Shown: positions 32,601 through 41,669 of the stretch, one piece after another
Position numbering within the stretch: the stretch's first letter is position 1
How the letters are laid out: the number at the start of each line of letters is the position of its first letter
Assembly: GCA_027577595.1 (NCBI GenBank)
Contig: JANBRJ010000043.1
Coordinates: forward strand, 62,001-126,000
Length of the DNA: 64,000 nt
Direction of reading: 5' to 3'
From: Coemansia sp. RSA 487
Lineage: Eukaryota > Kickxellomycota > Kickxellomycetes > Kickxellales > Kickxellaceae
The notes under the pieces: generated by a model
The model's input: only the letters and a program-made list of their open reading frames with translations
What the model was told of the DNA's origin: nothing
Database searches by the model: none
Translations under genes and position numbers: made by a program

Positions 32601-34460
32601 GATTGCAGAGATCGCGCGCTGTGCTTCCTTGACAAGCTCAAACCACTCCTTCTCCATGTGGTCGATGATACGCTCCAGCATATTGGCCGAGATCTCCACC
32701 GACCCTTGCGCCGCGCGGCTCTCGTTGAGTCGCTGCAGCCAGAGGCGGTCGGCGTCCTCCAGGTCGTACTCGATGCGCTCGGCCAGATCCTTCTCGGTCA
32801 GCTCGATGTTACGGATGTAATGGCCTTCCGGTCGCTTGAACTCGGCAGGTCTGTATCCGAGATTCGCCGCATTGCCCTCGATCTGCCTGAACCGGGTCTC
32901 TTTCAGCGAGAGCACCGGGTTCTTTGGCGCAAGAACCACTACTGACGATTGCGGCGTGCCGGCGTATGATGCCGTTGATTTGCCCGGCCCAGGCGACCTC
33001 AGCACCAAAGATGATGGACCCTGGAACGGGTCTATCCCTAGGTACGCGGGAAGTGATGCGGTATGGTGCCGGTTGTTGATTGCTGCTGCCTCGGGGTCGT
33101 TGAACACAAGCTTGATCGACAGGCCGCTCGAGCTGCGCGATGGCTGCGGCAGCCGGTCGCCCAATCCGTTGCTTTCGTTGTTGTTTGCGGCCTTTGTGTC
33201 GCCATTAGATGCGCTGCTAAGATCCTGCAGCGGGGTTTCTGAAGCCGCAGATAACGGTGGTATCGACGACAATGACGTCAAGGGCGCCGAGGATGCGGCA
33301 GACAGAGACTGGTTTATGGTGTCTTCAGCCGACGATGCTGTAAGCGGAAGCTGCTGCTGTGTTTGTTGTGTGCCAGGCGACAATGTGGTTGATGATGGCG
33401 AGTCGACTGTGGTTCCATGGAACCTTATTTCCATAGGCGTAAAGACATTGAAGTCAGGGAAGAACTCCTTGTAGCTGCGCTCCTCGCGCGGCTTATCGAT
33501 GATCGGCGGGGGAGAGATGGGCGTTTCTTGCGGCAGAAAGAGCTGTTTCCTGGATTGCGAGCGTGGCGGCGCCGGCGAAGAAAGGGCTTCTCCCGCTGGC
33601 ACCAGTCCACCACCAGAGATAGATGCAATAAGCGATGGCGCAACCCTTTTGCGTCCTGATGAGCCAGCTTCGGCTCTGTGTGCCAGCCTCACGGCACTTC
33701 TTGAGGGCGTATCAATCTTCATAGACAAGTAGTCGTCGCTGTTGTTGGCGTTGAGGTCTGGCGAGTCTGGGGGCATCTGGTTCCGCAGCGACGAGTGTCT
33801 GTGCACGTTATCCGCACGTCCTTTCCGCAACCGCCGCGAAACAGATGTTGTTGGACTCGACGCGTACCCCTTCTGGTCGACAGCTGCACCGTCAAACAAG
33901 CTGCCGATATCGCGCAGCCCATGCGTTACGCGTCGCCGACGCGTCGTGCGCTCGGGTGTTATTTTGGGCGACCCATTCTCACCGCTGCTGTTTGATGGTT
34001 CGTGCTGGTCGCGCAGCCGCAAGCTTTGCCGCAGCCTCTGATGCAGCGGATAGCGCGAGGGCGTGTCTGGCTCGTTGTCCCTGCTGCTACTTAGTCGCAT
34101 AGACGTGCGGCGGCGCGTATGGCGTGGGGCTGGGCTATTTGATTCGCTTGAAAATTCCAACTGCCTTTCTTCCTCCTCTTCTTCTAGATCGCTTCCCGAT
34201 GATGTTTGCACAAACTCTTCGTCACCTTCGTCGGCAGTGTCAACCACTATTTCTTGGCCGCCCATCTCGGCATCGCTGCTCCGTGTCTCGTTGTCGGCTG
34301 TCGATTGCAGCAAATGGTGTGATGCTGCTTCTATCGCAGCCCTGTGCCCCTCGTTTGTTCTCTGTTTGCTCTGTTTGCGACGGCTTCTCCTCTCTGTGTT
34401 GTCGTAATCGCTGGAACTCGATAATGTCCGTGCGATGCCTCGTGCTGGCGTATGTCCCAT
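29688..34460 (-). CDS. NTO1: BRPF/Nto1-type chromatin reader: EPL1, PHD, extended PHD, bromodomain, PWWP
   Basis: The 1590-residue protein shows, in order, an acidic Ser/Arg-rich N-terminal region, an enhancer-of-polycomb-like segment (about 540-610), a PHD finger (starting CAICNEEECDN near 628) with the following Cys/His-rich extended PHD (to about 790), a bromodomain (about 1050-1155, with the YN pair of the acetyl-lysine pocket in MIYNKP), a low-complexity Ala/Lys/Ser linker and a C-terminal PWWP domain (about 1465-1560, core PWFP). This is the full order of animal BRPF1-3, which scaffold MYST acetyltransferases (NuA3 in yeast; histone H3 acetylation). Yeast Nto1 lacks the PWWP domain, which is supplied there by Pdp3. 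The start ATG at 34460 lies shortly after a purine-rich leader. It acts in the nucleus. Confidence 0.92.
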   Translation of the reverse strand: MGHTPARGIARTLSSSSDYDNTERRSRRKQSKQRTNEGHRAAIEAASHHLLQSTADNETRSSDAEMGGQEIVVDTADEGDEEFVQTSSGSDLEEEEEERQLEFSSESNSPAPRHTRRRTSMRLSSSRDNEPDTPSRYPLHQRLRQSLRLRDQHEPSNSSGENGSPKITPERTTRRRRVTHGLRDIGSLFDGAAVDQKGYASSPTTSVSRRLRKGRADNVHRHSSLRNQMPPDSPDLNANNSDDYLSMKIDTPSRSAVRLAHRAEAGSSGRKRVAPSLIASISGGGLVPAGEALSSPAPPRSQSRKQLFLPQETPISPPPIIDKPREERSYKEFFPDFNVFTPMEIRFHGTTVDSPSSTTLSPGTQQTQQQLPLTASSAEDTINQSLSAASSAPLTSLSSIPPLSAASETPLQDLSSASNGDTKAANNNESNGLGDRLPQPSRSSSGLSIKLVFNDPEAAAINNRHHTASLPAYLGIDPFQGPSSLVLRSPGPGKSTASYAGTPQSSVVVLAPKNPVLSLKETRFRQIEGNAANLGYRPAEFKRPEGHYIRNIELTEKDLAERIEYDLEDADRLWLQRLNESRAAQGSVEISANMLERIIDHMEKEWFELVKEAQRAISAIHQKQLPTDESACAICNEEECDNANVIVYCDGCNLAVHQDCYGVPYIPEGQWLCRSCMLSPDKEVACILCPQRGGAFKKTTTNKWVHLLCALWIPEVGISNTTYMEPIDSVDQIPRSRWKLCCHLCRRKVGACIQCSHRQCCTAFHVTCARKAHFSMVEKLDRRTGEPVRRPFCERHSLPTHTQKIDLSAPLKFLGNTRRKNPPVGGSSSTPTAAAALSLLSSDLVSILHGAGDGASSGQAANGSGGQWWPATSVDLLAHPTEEVAALFDQATAATMEAAAGGDPLGSGKYKASEDASLQLTMRIFNPGRPVLNEYVFAKVVETAVPANRIGANQRIHLVSQIARYWALKRFTRYGVPLLKRLHLEPWTASVTQQREIEMAEEQRQMALRRIRTDLERVRLLVESVRRREREKLKSARLLVEYLRKVFDPLNPVLLDMVDELIERRDPRGVLSYPVTLDDAPDYFDVIKEPMDFRTIRQNIREHKYRSVDEVERHLNLVIANCMIYNKPTTYYYQLATRIKRHVERLVAEAKERISAMPIDPESGRLLVDVDMGIFELDGGIPSSVNSEAKNASGDGTEVAEKTPETGLTPAKPAAPSSTPATAPMTRSSRHNQPSAGVVTDADADIDASKQAKGKGTPKDSKAAKGPTEAVSESAKTRSAEGKKTGTAAEKLKRSKNDKTSTTPKKKPVPANREPPASEPRKPRLRAPEGQKKAVANRRKTQGPSSSSSSSRQLTLFEQMSIPPPDVRQQLRGRYAFLHPNTPLPDDDIPDDVNVIKSRLRRTSMATVPLTTIPVTPTKRSSAAARSEKNTPQKKLKKVATPDTSASQRRYSNGIALPTAAFLGEDSSQYAIGTPVWAKMTSFPWFPAAICDPQMPDIPEGVHEDKQSDDCNTLVWFYSSNPTNPVGSRSWKWVTSAQVCKLGVNKALDEMFFKAQKVKSWSMVKGVRNAYIEACRETKTQQLAFLPEKR

Positions 34461-34964
34461 CCTTGGCTGGCTATAAAGGACTATTGCCTTGTCTGCTATG
34501 TTTTTCTTTTTCTTTCTCTTTTTCTGCGTGTGTGCGTGTGACTTGATGTGCCTATTCTATGACTTTATTGAAGAATCGGATTGCGATCAACTTTGCTGTT
34601 AGCAACATACGCGGTTAATTAAACGGGAAAGTTAATGCACGAAAGGCTGATTTCTAATAAAAGTAAAGTACCTTTTTTTTTCTACAAAATCGTTTTTAAT
34701 GAAGAAAACTAAAGAGCAAGGTGACCAAAAACTTTATCCGCTACGTTCACAAGCAAATGCGAATGGCCAAGCAAAAAGAAAAAAAAAGCTGTATAAATTA
34801 TAAACATAAAAGGTGTTTTAATTGATTTCGAAGCGGCAAAAAAAAAAAAGACGATGCTACTGGCACGGATTGAGCCCAACAGTCCCAGCGTCATATACGC
34901 AAGCCAAACATGGCATGGTTTGGGGTAACGTCATGTGACAAGTACAGGAATATGCAAACACCCG
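34461..34964. other. Spacer: NTO1 upstream region and 3' flank of YEA4
   Basis: No gene was found. The region is AT-rich with A/T runs, and both flanking genes are on the minus strand. Confidence 0.5.
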
Positions 34965-36170
34965 CTATTTTGTGAGAACACGCCGTTTAGTTAATGTGGA
35001 TGCAGATGTTTCTGCGAGTTTATCGGAATTTGATGAAGAGGCCCTGGTCACTGTTTGCAGCGATGGACCTACAGTGCCTTGCTCAGCTGTGGAAGCAGCT
35101 GCTGGCTTCTGGGCGCTCTGTGAATATGCAAAGGTGCCGACAAAGACAAGCGCACAGCCGCACATCATTCCCGGAGTGACTGGATTACTGAATATGACAA
35201 CCGATAGAACGAGGCTGACGAGTTTGCGAAAGTTCAAAACGACATTCAGCGTGAGCGATGTCGACATGGTCGTAAGTTTATGTACACCTGAAGCACAGAC
35301 CAGCTGCGAAAGAACGTTGACTGCCAGCGCCAGCCACAGGTACGGGACATTGAATACATCCAGAGGCTGCGACTGCGAAATGGCCACAAGCTGCCTGTAA
35401 ATGTCGTTGCGGAAAAAGAAGAACATGGGCAGTGCCAGCAAGTGGTTGTAGAAGAGGCCCTCTTGCCAATGCTTGCCGTACTTTACGTACGTCGTCTCCT
35501 GGTACAGGCCGAGGAGCGCAGCCAGCACAACGCTGAGCGATAAAAATACAATTCCAATGGCCGAGTCGCTTATCTGGAGCCCATGATTGGTGTGGGTAGC
35601 GGTGGCGCCAGGCGTCCCGCTGTCGTCTTTGGAGCCAACGCTGGCCATCGTGGCAACTACAACGCCAATGCTGACCATCACCACAGCCACGACTTGCTTT
35701 GCAGGGTACCGTTTCTTCATGACGAGGAACCCGCAAGCCATGTTTGCTAAGAGTCCACTGGAACGAAACACGATATGCAGCGGGATCGATACCTTGAAGC
35801 CAAAGGCCATGTTATTTAGCGCAGAGACACCGAAATACAGCCCCACCATGACTAGCCACCTTTTGAGCGGTACCTTTGTGGGTCGCAGTCGCGGAAGCCA
35901 CGAACCATGCGGTATGTGTGTATGTCTGGGAAGTCCCGCCAGCGTAATGAAGAGAAACTGCCCAAACGTTATGAGATTACCGCACTTTGGCACCTCGCGC
36001 ACCAGACTCTCTAGCGCATAAACGTTGGAGCAGCAGCCGCCGAATATCGACGCAAACACTAGTATCCAGTCGAGTGCCAGCACTGACGATGCTATTGCAG
36101 CAGCCCTTTCCTTGGCGTCTGCTCTAACTGGTGCTGACGGCCGTCGTGGTTTTTCGGCGGCGTCCTGCAT
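34965..36170 (-). CDS. YEA4: UDP-N-acetylglucosamine transporter, Yea4/SLC35B4 type
   Basis: The 401-residue protein has about ten hydrophobic helices with cytosolic ends, the nucleotide-sugar transporter fold. Family motifs of Yea4/SLC35B4 are visible: FGGCCSNVYALE in the first helix, NNMAFGFKVSIPLHIVFRSSGL in the third and fourth, the helix after KKRYPAKQ, and QETTYVKYGKHWQEGLFYNH before the loop that faces the lumen. The carrier exchanges UDP-GlcNAc (and in some species UDP-xylose) for UMP in the ER or Golgi and supports chitin and glycoprotein synthesis. A Ser/Thr-rich C-terminal tail follows the last helix. I chose the ATG at 36170; the frame extends upstream only with GTG. Confidence 0.9.
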   Translation of the reverse strand: MQDAAEKPRRPSAPVRADAKERAAAIASSVLALDWILVFASIFGGCCSNVYALESLVREVPKCGNLITFGQFLFITLAGLPRHTHIPHGSWLPRLRPTKVPLKRWLVMVGLYFGVSALNNMAFGFKVSIPLHIVFRSSGLLANMACGFLVMKKRYPAKQVVAVVMVSIGVVVATMASVGSKDDSGTPGATATHTNHGLQISDSAIGIVFLSLSVVLAALLGLYQETTYVKYGKHWQEGLFYNHLLALPMFFFFRNDIYRQLVAISQSQPLDVFNVPYLWLALAVNVLSQLVCASGVHKLTTMSTSLTLNVVLNFRKLVSLVLSVVIFSNPVTPGMMCGCALVFVGTFAYSQSAQKPAAASTAEQGTVGPSLQTVTRASSSNSDKLAETSASTLTKRRVLTK

Positions 36171-37077
36171 CTCGACCACGTAAATTGAATAAGCTGATTT
36201 GACGGTCTATAGGGAAATGGATATAAAAATAAAAGTAAAAATAACAAAAAGGGATACAAAAAGGAGGGAGGGTGCTAAATGGAGAAAAAAGCGGCTTTGG
36301 TTGCCACTTTTTGAGTGCAAACGAGCAACAGGAAGGATCGGTAAATCAGATGCAAATCAGATACTCAAGCTGTGGCCAAGTTTGATCGAGTTTGTTTTTT
36401 AATTTTAGAAATGTTAGGGGTAGGTATGGTTTTGCATTTTGCATTGTTTCAAAGAGAGAACGAACGAGGGTTCTGAAACGAGAATAGGCATGTGCACAAA
36501 AACTTGGCAATGTAGGAAAGAAAATCCCTTGCCTCGGAGAAACATAATTAATATAAGCAAAGAAAAACGAGTATTTTTCTTAATTATTCATTGCTGAGCA
36601 AACGACGGACAATGAAAGGAATGAGATGTGGAATAAAAACGAGTTGCAGAGCATGAACACGAGATAAGCAACAACAAGCAAAAGATAAAAAACATGTCCA
36701 ATGACACATGCTACAGCATTACATCATCTCATTTAACCCCTTTCTTTCTGTTGATTAAGCATTTATTTGCACGCACATACGCATTTATTCGACTTTGGGG
36801 AGACGTTTGCTTCATTTATGCTTGTTTCGAAAGGTCTTTCCTCAGTCAAGTCTATTGCGAGTTCTTTGTTCAATTGCAGCCAAACTTTCCGACTTTTATC
36901 TATACCGCAAAGACCTATTTATTTTTCTTTTGACTGTTTTTCTTTTTTAAAAACCGACTTTTTCCTGAAACACCTTATATAGCCCACAAAGAAGTTTTGG
37001 CAGCCTTCTTGTTTCTTTCTTTATTCCGCATCACCAACATCTTCTAATTTTTCCATCATTGATAAGTATAGGGGCTA
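36171..37077. other. Divergent promoter region
   Basis: This spacer separates two genes transcribed away from each other. It has no convincing ORF. The part from about 36860 to 37060 is pyrimidine-rich on the + strand, probably the core promoter and leader of the gene at 37078. Confidence 0.5.
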
Positions 37078-38676
37078 ATGGAGCAGATAAATAGAGCGAA
37101 GAACACTAATAACAACGGCAACCTGGACCCAACAGCGCCTAGTATGGATTCCTTACATTCAGAGGCTACTATCGCGCCAAAGAAGCCTCCCAACGCCGTT
37201 AGCAATGGGTCGGTTTATCCAGTATACAATTATCAAACACCGCAAGAAACAACAACGCTTGGACATCACCAGCAGTACATGATGAGCCAGTATCCACAGC
37301 CGCGGCAGTACCAGCAAGAAGAACAGGGGCAAGCGCCGCAGCAGCCGCCGCAGCCGCCGCATCAAATCCAATCTCAGCCACAGCCACAGCCACAGCCACA
37401 GCAGCAGCACCAGCAGCAGCACCAGCAGCAGCACCAGCAAAACCAAGAACCGAATCACTGGAAACCAGGACAGCCGCAGCAGAACAACAACGCGGGAGGC
37501 GGTTGGTTGGGCGCAAGCACAGAGTACGCTGTTCCACCAACAGCACCTCAACAATCACAGCACGGCCAACACCAACACCACTTCTTTCCAAACCTTCATG
37601 CATATGCACACGGGCTTCACAATGCATATTCGCAGCCAAATCTCCACACACAGTATGCTCCTCCTCATGGTGGCGGCACTGCTATGGTGGGAGGGCCTCC
37701 TCAACCACCGCCGCCAACAATTCCAGAAAATACAGAGCCTCGTCTGCAAGATGGGAAAGGCAGTGGCCGTCCACACACTCTGATGAGCTGCCTTCGCGAC
37801 GGGCTGCGCAACATCACAATAATCGAGCTTGCGCCGCTATCGACACTGGCAACAGCTGCGTTCCTCCACCACTACAGACACCGCCATTCGAACGACTTTA
37901 TACCGTACAAGCCGCCCAAGTGGGTAAAGTACATCAAGAACTCTCTCTATGCGTACAGCACGTACCGCTTCTTGCTCAACAACGGCATAATCAAGAAGGA
38001 TGCTATAAAACAGTTTATCCCTACCGGAGGAGGAGGAGGCACACGAGACATCCAGGGAGGCGGCGAATATCCGCCGGAAAAGTACGAGCGCAGTAGGTCG
38101 TTGGATGTAGACGACGCCGCTGGCTCTTCTTTCGCAACCATGGGTGGCGGCGTTCAGGCGCCAAGCGTGTTTGTGTTTGACCCTCGCCATGCAATACCAA
38201 AGGCGTATGCCAAAGACTACTATCGATACGTGTATGACGATGCAGCCGACCTTCGCCAGACGCCCGCATATGTGCTGGGCGGGGCAGCTGCGATACGTGC
38301 GCTGCGCAACGAGGCACATGTACTCAGTATGCTGGCATCGGAGCCCCAGATGACGTCTGATCTGGACGTTGAGCAGATGGCGATGGGGATGGCTATCGCG
38401 GAGGCTGAGGAGTGTATTGCGCGTAAGCGGCAGCAGGTGCGGAGGCTTGCAAATGACGACACGATCGAGTATGTTGGGCGGATTTCTCTGGCCACAATGG
38501 GCAAGATCAGGGAAGACAAGCGGTTGTCCATGTCTAGCAAGGGCGCCGCACAGTACTTATCATACAACAGCAAGGCGCAGGAGCAGCAGCAGTACCCATA
38601 CAGCAGCAAGGCACAGGGGCAGCAACAGCAGTGGCCTGCACATGGCTATAGATCTGACAGCACATCGTTTTACTAA
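37078..38676 (+). CDS. Low-complexity Gln/Pro/His-rich protein with two conserved cores, paralogue A
   Basis: I do not recognise this 532-residue protein. The first 230 residues are Gln/Pro/His-rich with a long run of QP and HQQ units. Core 1 (about 235-305) is a helix pair: LRDGLRNITIIELAPLSTLATAAFLHHY, then PPKWVKYIKNSLYAYSTYRFL. Core 2 (about 378-480) contains YYRYVYDDAADLR, LGGAAAIRALRNEA, MAMGMAIAEAEE and TIEYVGRISLATMGKI. The same two cores in the same order occur in the next gene, so these are a tandem duplicate pair. There is no signal peptide; core 1 has one hydrophobic helix that could touch a membrane. The Gln-rich ends resemble prion-like segments. The function is unknown. Confidence 0.8.
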   Translation: MEQINRAKNTNNNGNLDPTAPSMDSLHSEATIAPKKPPNAVSNGSVYPVYNYQTPQETTTLGHHQQYMMSQYPQPRQYQQEEQGQAPQQPPQPPHQIQSQPQPQPQPQQQHQQQHQQQHQQNQEPNHWKPGQPQQNNNAGGGWLGASTEYAVPPTAPQQSQHGQHQHHFFPNLHAYAHGLHNAYSQPNLHTQYAPPHGGGTAMVGGPPQPPPPTIPENTEPRLQDGKGSGRPHTLMSCLRDGLRNITIIELAPLSTLATAAFLHHYRHRHSNDFIPYKPPKWVKYIKNSLYAYSTYRFLLNNGIIKKDAIKQFIPTGGGGGTRDIQGGGEYPPEKYERSRSLDVDDAAGSSFATMGGGVQAPSVFVFDPRHAIPKAYAKDYYRYVYDDAADLRQTPAYVLGGAAAIRALRNEAHVLSMLASEPQMTSDLDVEQMAMGMAIAEAEECIARKRQQVRRLANDDTIEYVGRISLATMGKIREDKRLSMSSKGAAQYLSYNSKAQEQQQYPYSSKAQGQQQQWPAHGYRSDSTSFY

Positions 38677-39200
38677 TGTTGAATTTTTATTTTTTGTGAC
38701 CTGTGTATTAATTAGAATTTTTTTCCCCTTTCGATAGATTAATTGTTTAGGAAATGCGAGGACATTGGGAAGGAGGGATGGGGAGATGATGCATATGTCA
38801 GGTGGCATTCCGGATGCGCAGCATGAGCTCAAGGCACATCTCTGCAGTCAACTGACATGTCATATTTTGACAGCTTTGCTACAGATTAGACGTTTGTGCT
38901 TGAGTATGTTGGTTGAAGCATTTCGAATGTTCCTCTCAGTGTGAGCTTTTTTTCTTGCGCTTTTTTTGGGGAAGCGTTGTTGGGACTTGCTTGTCCCGAG
39001 TCTACATTCTTTTTCCTTCTTTTCAGTTCACAGATATTCCTCCTTCCTTTCTTTACGCTTTGCTTTTTTTTTGTACAAGGCGGACTTTTAACATCTCTTT
39101 TTCTTATTTCCAGACTTCTTTATGTGATTTTTCTTTCCTTCTCTTGTCCTTTTTATATATTTCTCCCTACCTTTTCTATTAGCCATTTGTTTGCTAACAT
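38677..39200. other. Promoter region between the two low-complexity paralogues
   Basis: No gene was found. The sequence is strongly T/C-rich on the + strand from about 38945 to the ATG at 39201, as upstream of the first paralogue. Confidence 0.5.
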
Positions 39201-41180
39201 ATGGAGTATTCGCAGAATTATAGCTACCAAGGAATGAACAACGTTGCCAACATGGCAGAAGGCGGTCCCGTCAGCATGGGAACCGCAGGTGGTGTCCCTC
39301 CACATCATCCAGGAAACAACAACGATACCGCCAGCATGATATCAGGTATAACGGAGTCGACTGTGCAGCCAGGGATGGCGCATGGCGCAACGGCAAGGAA
39401 CGGCAGCCCCTTTCCACCGCAGCAGCAGCAACAGGGCGGAGGATACGGGCCGTACGGAGGACAGCAAGGAATGGCCCCGTATAACCAGCAGCAGCAGCAA
39501 CAGCAGCCTCCTATGTACTCGTCGTCCGCATGGAACCCCGGCCAGCAGCAATATGGCCATGCTGGGCCCGTTACCACAGCACCAGGGACCGAGGCTGGCG
39601 ACTACGAGTCCCTTGTGTCCGGCGCACCGCCTTATGGCAACCGCCCGCCACCACCAAGCCAGCTACAGCGCCCCCCGTTCAACGGGAATAACCGCCCGGG
39701 AATGCCTCCCAACGGCAGTCGTCCTCCGCCATCGCACACGAATGGATATGACAGCGACAGCTCGGATGGATACACAGCTACTACAGTAACAAGAAAGGAC
39801 GCGTCCAAGTTCAGCTTTCTCGATAGCCTGAAGGACAGTCTCAAGCACATTGAGATTATGGACATCTTGCCCATTGCCGGCATGCTGGGTGCGGGCATCT
39901 ACCATTACTTCAATAACAGGAGCAGCAAAAAGCCAAGCTCATATAAGGAGCCCTCGTGGATGCAGTACATGGCCACGGCAGCACCGCTGGCGCAGATTGC
40001 CTTCGAGCAAATGGGCAAGCAGGGCAAGAAGGGCAAGTATGGCAAGCATGGCCGCCCTGGTGCTGGTGGTTTCGGCAGCAGTGCGTTTGGCGGCGGCGGT
40101 GGCCGCCACAATAGCGGTGGCGGCCTGACCAGCGCTATCCCGTGGACTGCACTCATCAGCACGCTTGCAGGCACGATGATGCACTCGGGCAACTCGGGGC
40201 GGCCTCACGGAAACCGTCCGCACAGCGGCGGATTCGGTCATTCGGGCTATGGCACCAGCGGCGGGTTTAGCGGCAGACCGTCGATGCAGCAAAGCGGCGC
40301 ATACTCGTCATACGGCGGCGGGCGTCCAAGCATTGGCGGCTATCAGCCCAGCCAGTTTGGAGGCACCAGCGGCGGCGGCGGCGATCCGATTTCCAAAATG
40401 ATGGGCAAGATCATGGGCGGGCTGTTCAAGGGCAAGAAGCCGCCAGGCTCCGGCGGGGGCTACAGCACGCGCGACCTGGAGTCGTCTGACAACAACATCC
40501 TCAAGCAGTTCGACGACAGCTGGGCCGTGCAAAAGTTCGTGGCAGAGCACTACTACCGCCATGTTTACCGCAAGAATATGGATTTGCGCAACGCGTCGGC
40601 CAAGACGCTGGGCGGCGCAGCTGCTATCCGTGCGCTGCGCGAGGAGGCGCGCATGAGCGTGATGCTGACTCCCGACGACCCATCGGTGCCAAAGGACCTT
40701 CCCTACGACCAAATCGTCATGGGCATGGCGCTCTCCGAAGTCAACGACCTGCTGGACCGCAAAGCAGAGGCTGGTCCGCTGCATCCAGAGGAGACACTCG
40801 AGTTTGTTGGCAAGATTGCACTGGCCACTATCATCAAGATCAAGATGGATGAAGAGCAAGGCGCTTCGCTCCAGCCTCGCAAGTCACACTCTGAGCACCG
40901 CATCCACTCCTCCTCGTCGGAGCATCGCAGCAGCCGTGACCACACCAGCTCGGATCCGGCTCGCAAGCACAAGAGCTCCTCCTCCCGCCATGCGTCGTCA
41001 TCCAACGACCACCACCGCCACCACCACGGCCACGGATCGTCAGAACCCGGACATCGCCACCACCGTAGCAGCGGCCACAGAAGCAGCCGCCACGACCACG
41101 AGAGATCTTCCAGAAGCAAAGATCCGTCCGATGCAAGCAACAAGTACCATTCACGTCCTGTCGATCCATATGCCCATTAA
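39201..41180 (+). CDS. Low-complexity Gly/Gln/Ser/His-rich protein with two conserved cores, paralogue B
   Basis: The 659-residue protein is the tandem paralogue of the preceding gene. A Gln/Gly/Pro-rich N-terminal part precedes core 1 (about 205-265: FLDSLKDSLKHIEIMDILPIAG, then EPSWMQYMATAAPLAQIAF). A Gly/Ser/His-rich middle (about 270-425) contains a basic amphipathic stretch, ISKMMGKIMGGLFKGKKP. Core 2 (about 446-553) includes YYRHVYRKNMDLRNAS, LGGAAAIRALREEA, IVMGMALSEVNDLLDRK and TLEFVGKIALATIIKI. The tail is a long Ser/His/Arg-rich track with SR-like and HH repeats. Conservation of cores in otherwise fluid low-complexity proteins suggests that the cores carry the function; no known family could be assigned. 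Confidence 0.8.
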   Translation: MEYSQNYSYQGMNNVANMAEGGPVSMGTAGGVPPHHPGNNNDTASMISGITESTVQPGMAHGATARNGSPFPPQQQQQGGGYGPYGGQQGMAPYNQQQQQQQPPMYSSSAWNPGQQQYGHAGPVTTAPGTEAGDYESLVSGAPPYGNRPPPPSQLQRPPFNGNNRPGMPPNGSRPPPSHTNGYDSDSSDGYTATTVTRKDASKFSFLDSLKDSLKHIEIMDILPIAGMLGAGIYHYFNNRSSKKPSSYKEPSWMQYMATAAPLAQIAFEQMGKQGKKGKYGKHGRPGAGGFGSSAFGGGGGRHNSGGGLTSAIPWTALISTLAGTMMHSGNSGRPHGNRPHSGGFGHSGYGTSGGFSGRPSMQQSGAYSSYGGGRPSIGGYQPSQFGGTSGGGGDPISKMMGKIMGGLFKGKKPPGSGGGYSTRDLESSDNNILKQFDDSWAVQKFVAEHYYRHVYRKNMDLRNASAKTLGGAAAIRALREEARMSVMLTPDDPSVPKDLPYDQIVMGMALSEVNDLLDRKAEAGPLHPEETLEFVGKIALATIIKIKMDEEQGASLQPRKSHSEHRIHSSSSEHRSSRDHTSSDPARKHKSSSSRHASSSNDHHRHHHGHGSSEPGHRHHRSSGHRSSRHDHERSSRSKDPSDASNKYHSRPVDPYAH

Positions 41181-41282
41181 TGGAAAGGAAAAAAGTATAT
41201 ATATTTTCTTAACCCCCCTTTAAATGTTTTTATATTATTAACCCCTCTGTCATTTTCTTTATCTATGTGTTTAATTTAAACT

Positions 41283-41603
41283 TTAGTTATAAAATGGATA
41301 AAGTAGTCTACGACAAGTAGGACATGTGGCTGCGCTTCCGGTCAGCCAAGGGTCTATACACCCTGTATGAAATGAGTGCCCACACGACAGCACCCGAACG
41401 CCTTTTCCTAACGACTCAAAGCAAACCAAGCACGATTCTGCTTTGCTTGTCGCCACAATGTGTGCTGGAAACGTCTGCTCTATCTCGTCCACCGATAATG
41501 TGTGTATCCTGTGCTTTTTCGCTGTCTCGTCAATATCTGTTACTCTTGTCTGATGCTGCCTGAGCACCTGCCACCATTTGTGGATACGCAAACGCAAGTC
41601 CAT
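41283..41603 (-). CDS. Small RING-H2 protein, probable E3 ubiquitin ligase
   Basis: The 106-residue protein ends in a complete RING-H2 domain: CLVC, then C-G-H-S-F-H-T-G-C, then CPTC, with the ligand spacing C-x2-C ... C-x-H-x2-H-x2-C ... C-x2-C and the Trp after the third knuckle (DPWL) that contacts E2 enzymes. The N-terminal part is a charged helix (MDLRLRIHKWWQVL). The layout resembles the cytosolic end of PA-TM-RING or ATL-type ligases, but no membrane segment was found in the 560 bases upstream. I chose the ATG at 41603; the frame continues upstream only through a CAAA repeat. An AG at 41608-41609 after the repeat could be a splice acceptor from an unseen exon. Confidence 0.7.
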   Translation of the reverse strand: MDLRLRIHKWWQVLRQHQTRVTDIDETAKKHRIHTLSVDEIEQTFPAHIVATSKAESCLVCFESLGKGVRVLSCGHSFHTGCIDPWLTGSAATCPTCRRLLYPFYN

Positions 41604-41621
41604 TATCTTTAATCTACTCTT

Positions 41622-41669
41622 ACAAACAAACAAACAAACAAACAAACAAACAAACATACATACATACAA
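41622..41669 (+). repeat. (CAAA)n/(CATA)n microsatellite
   Basis: About eight CAAA units are followed by three CATA units. The repeat lies directly upstream of the RING-H2 gene and reads as GTTT units on its coding strand. Confidence 0.9.
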
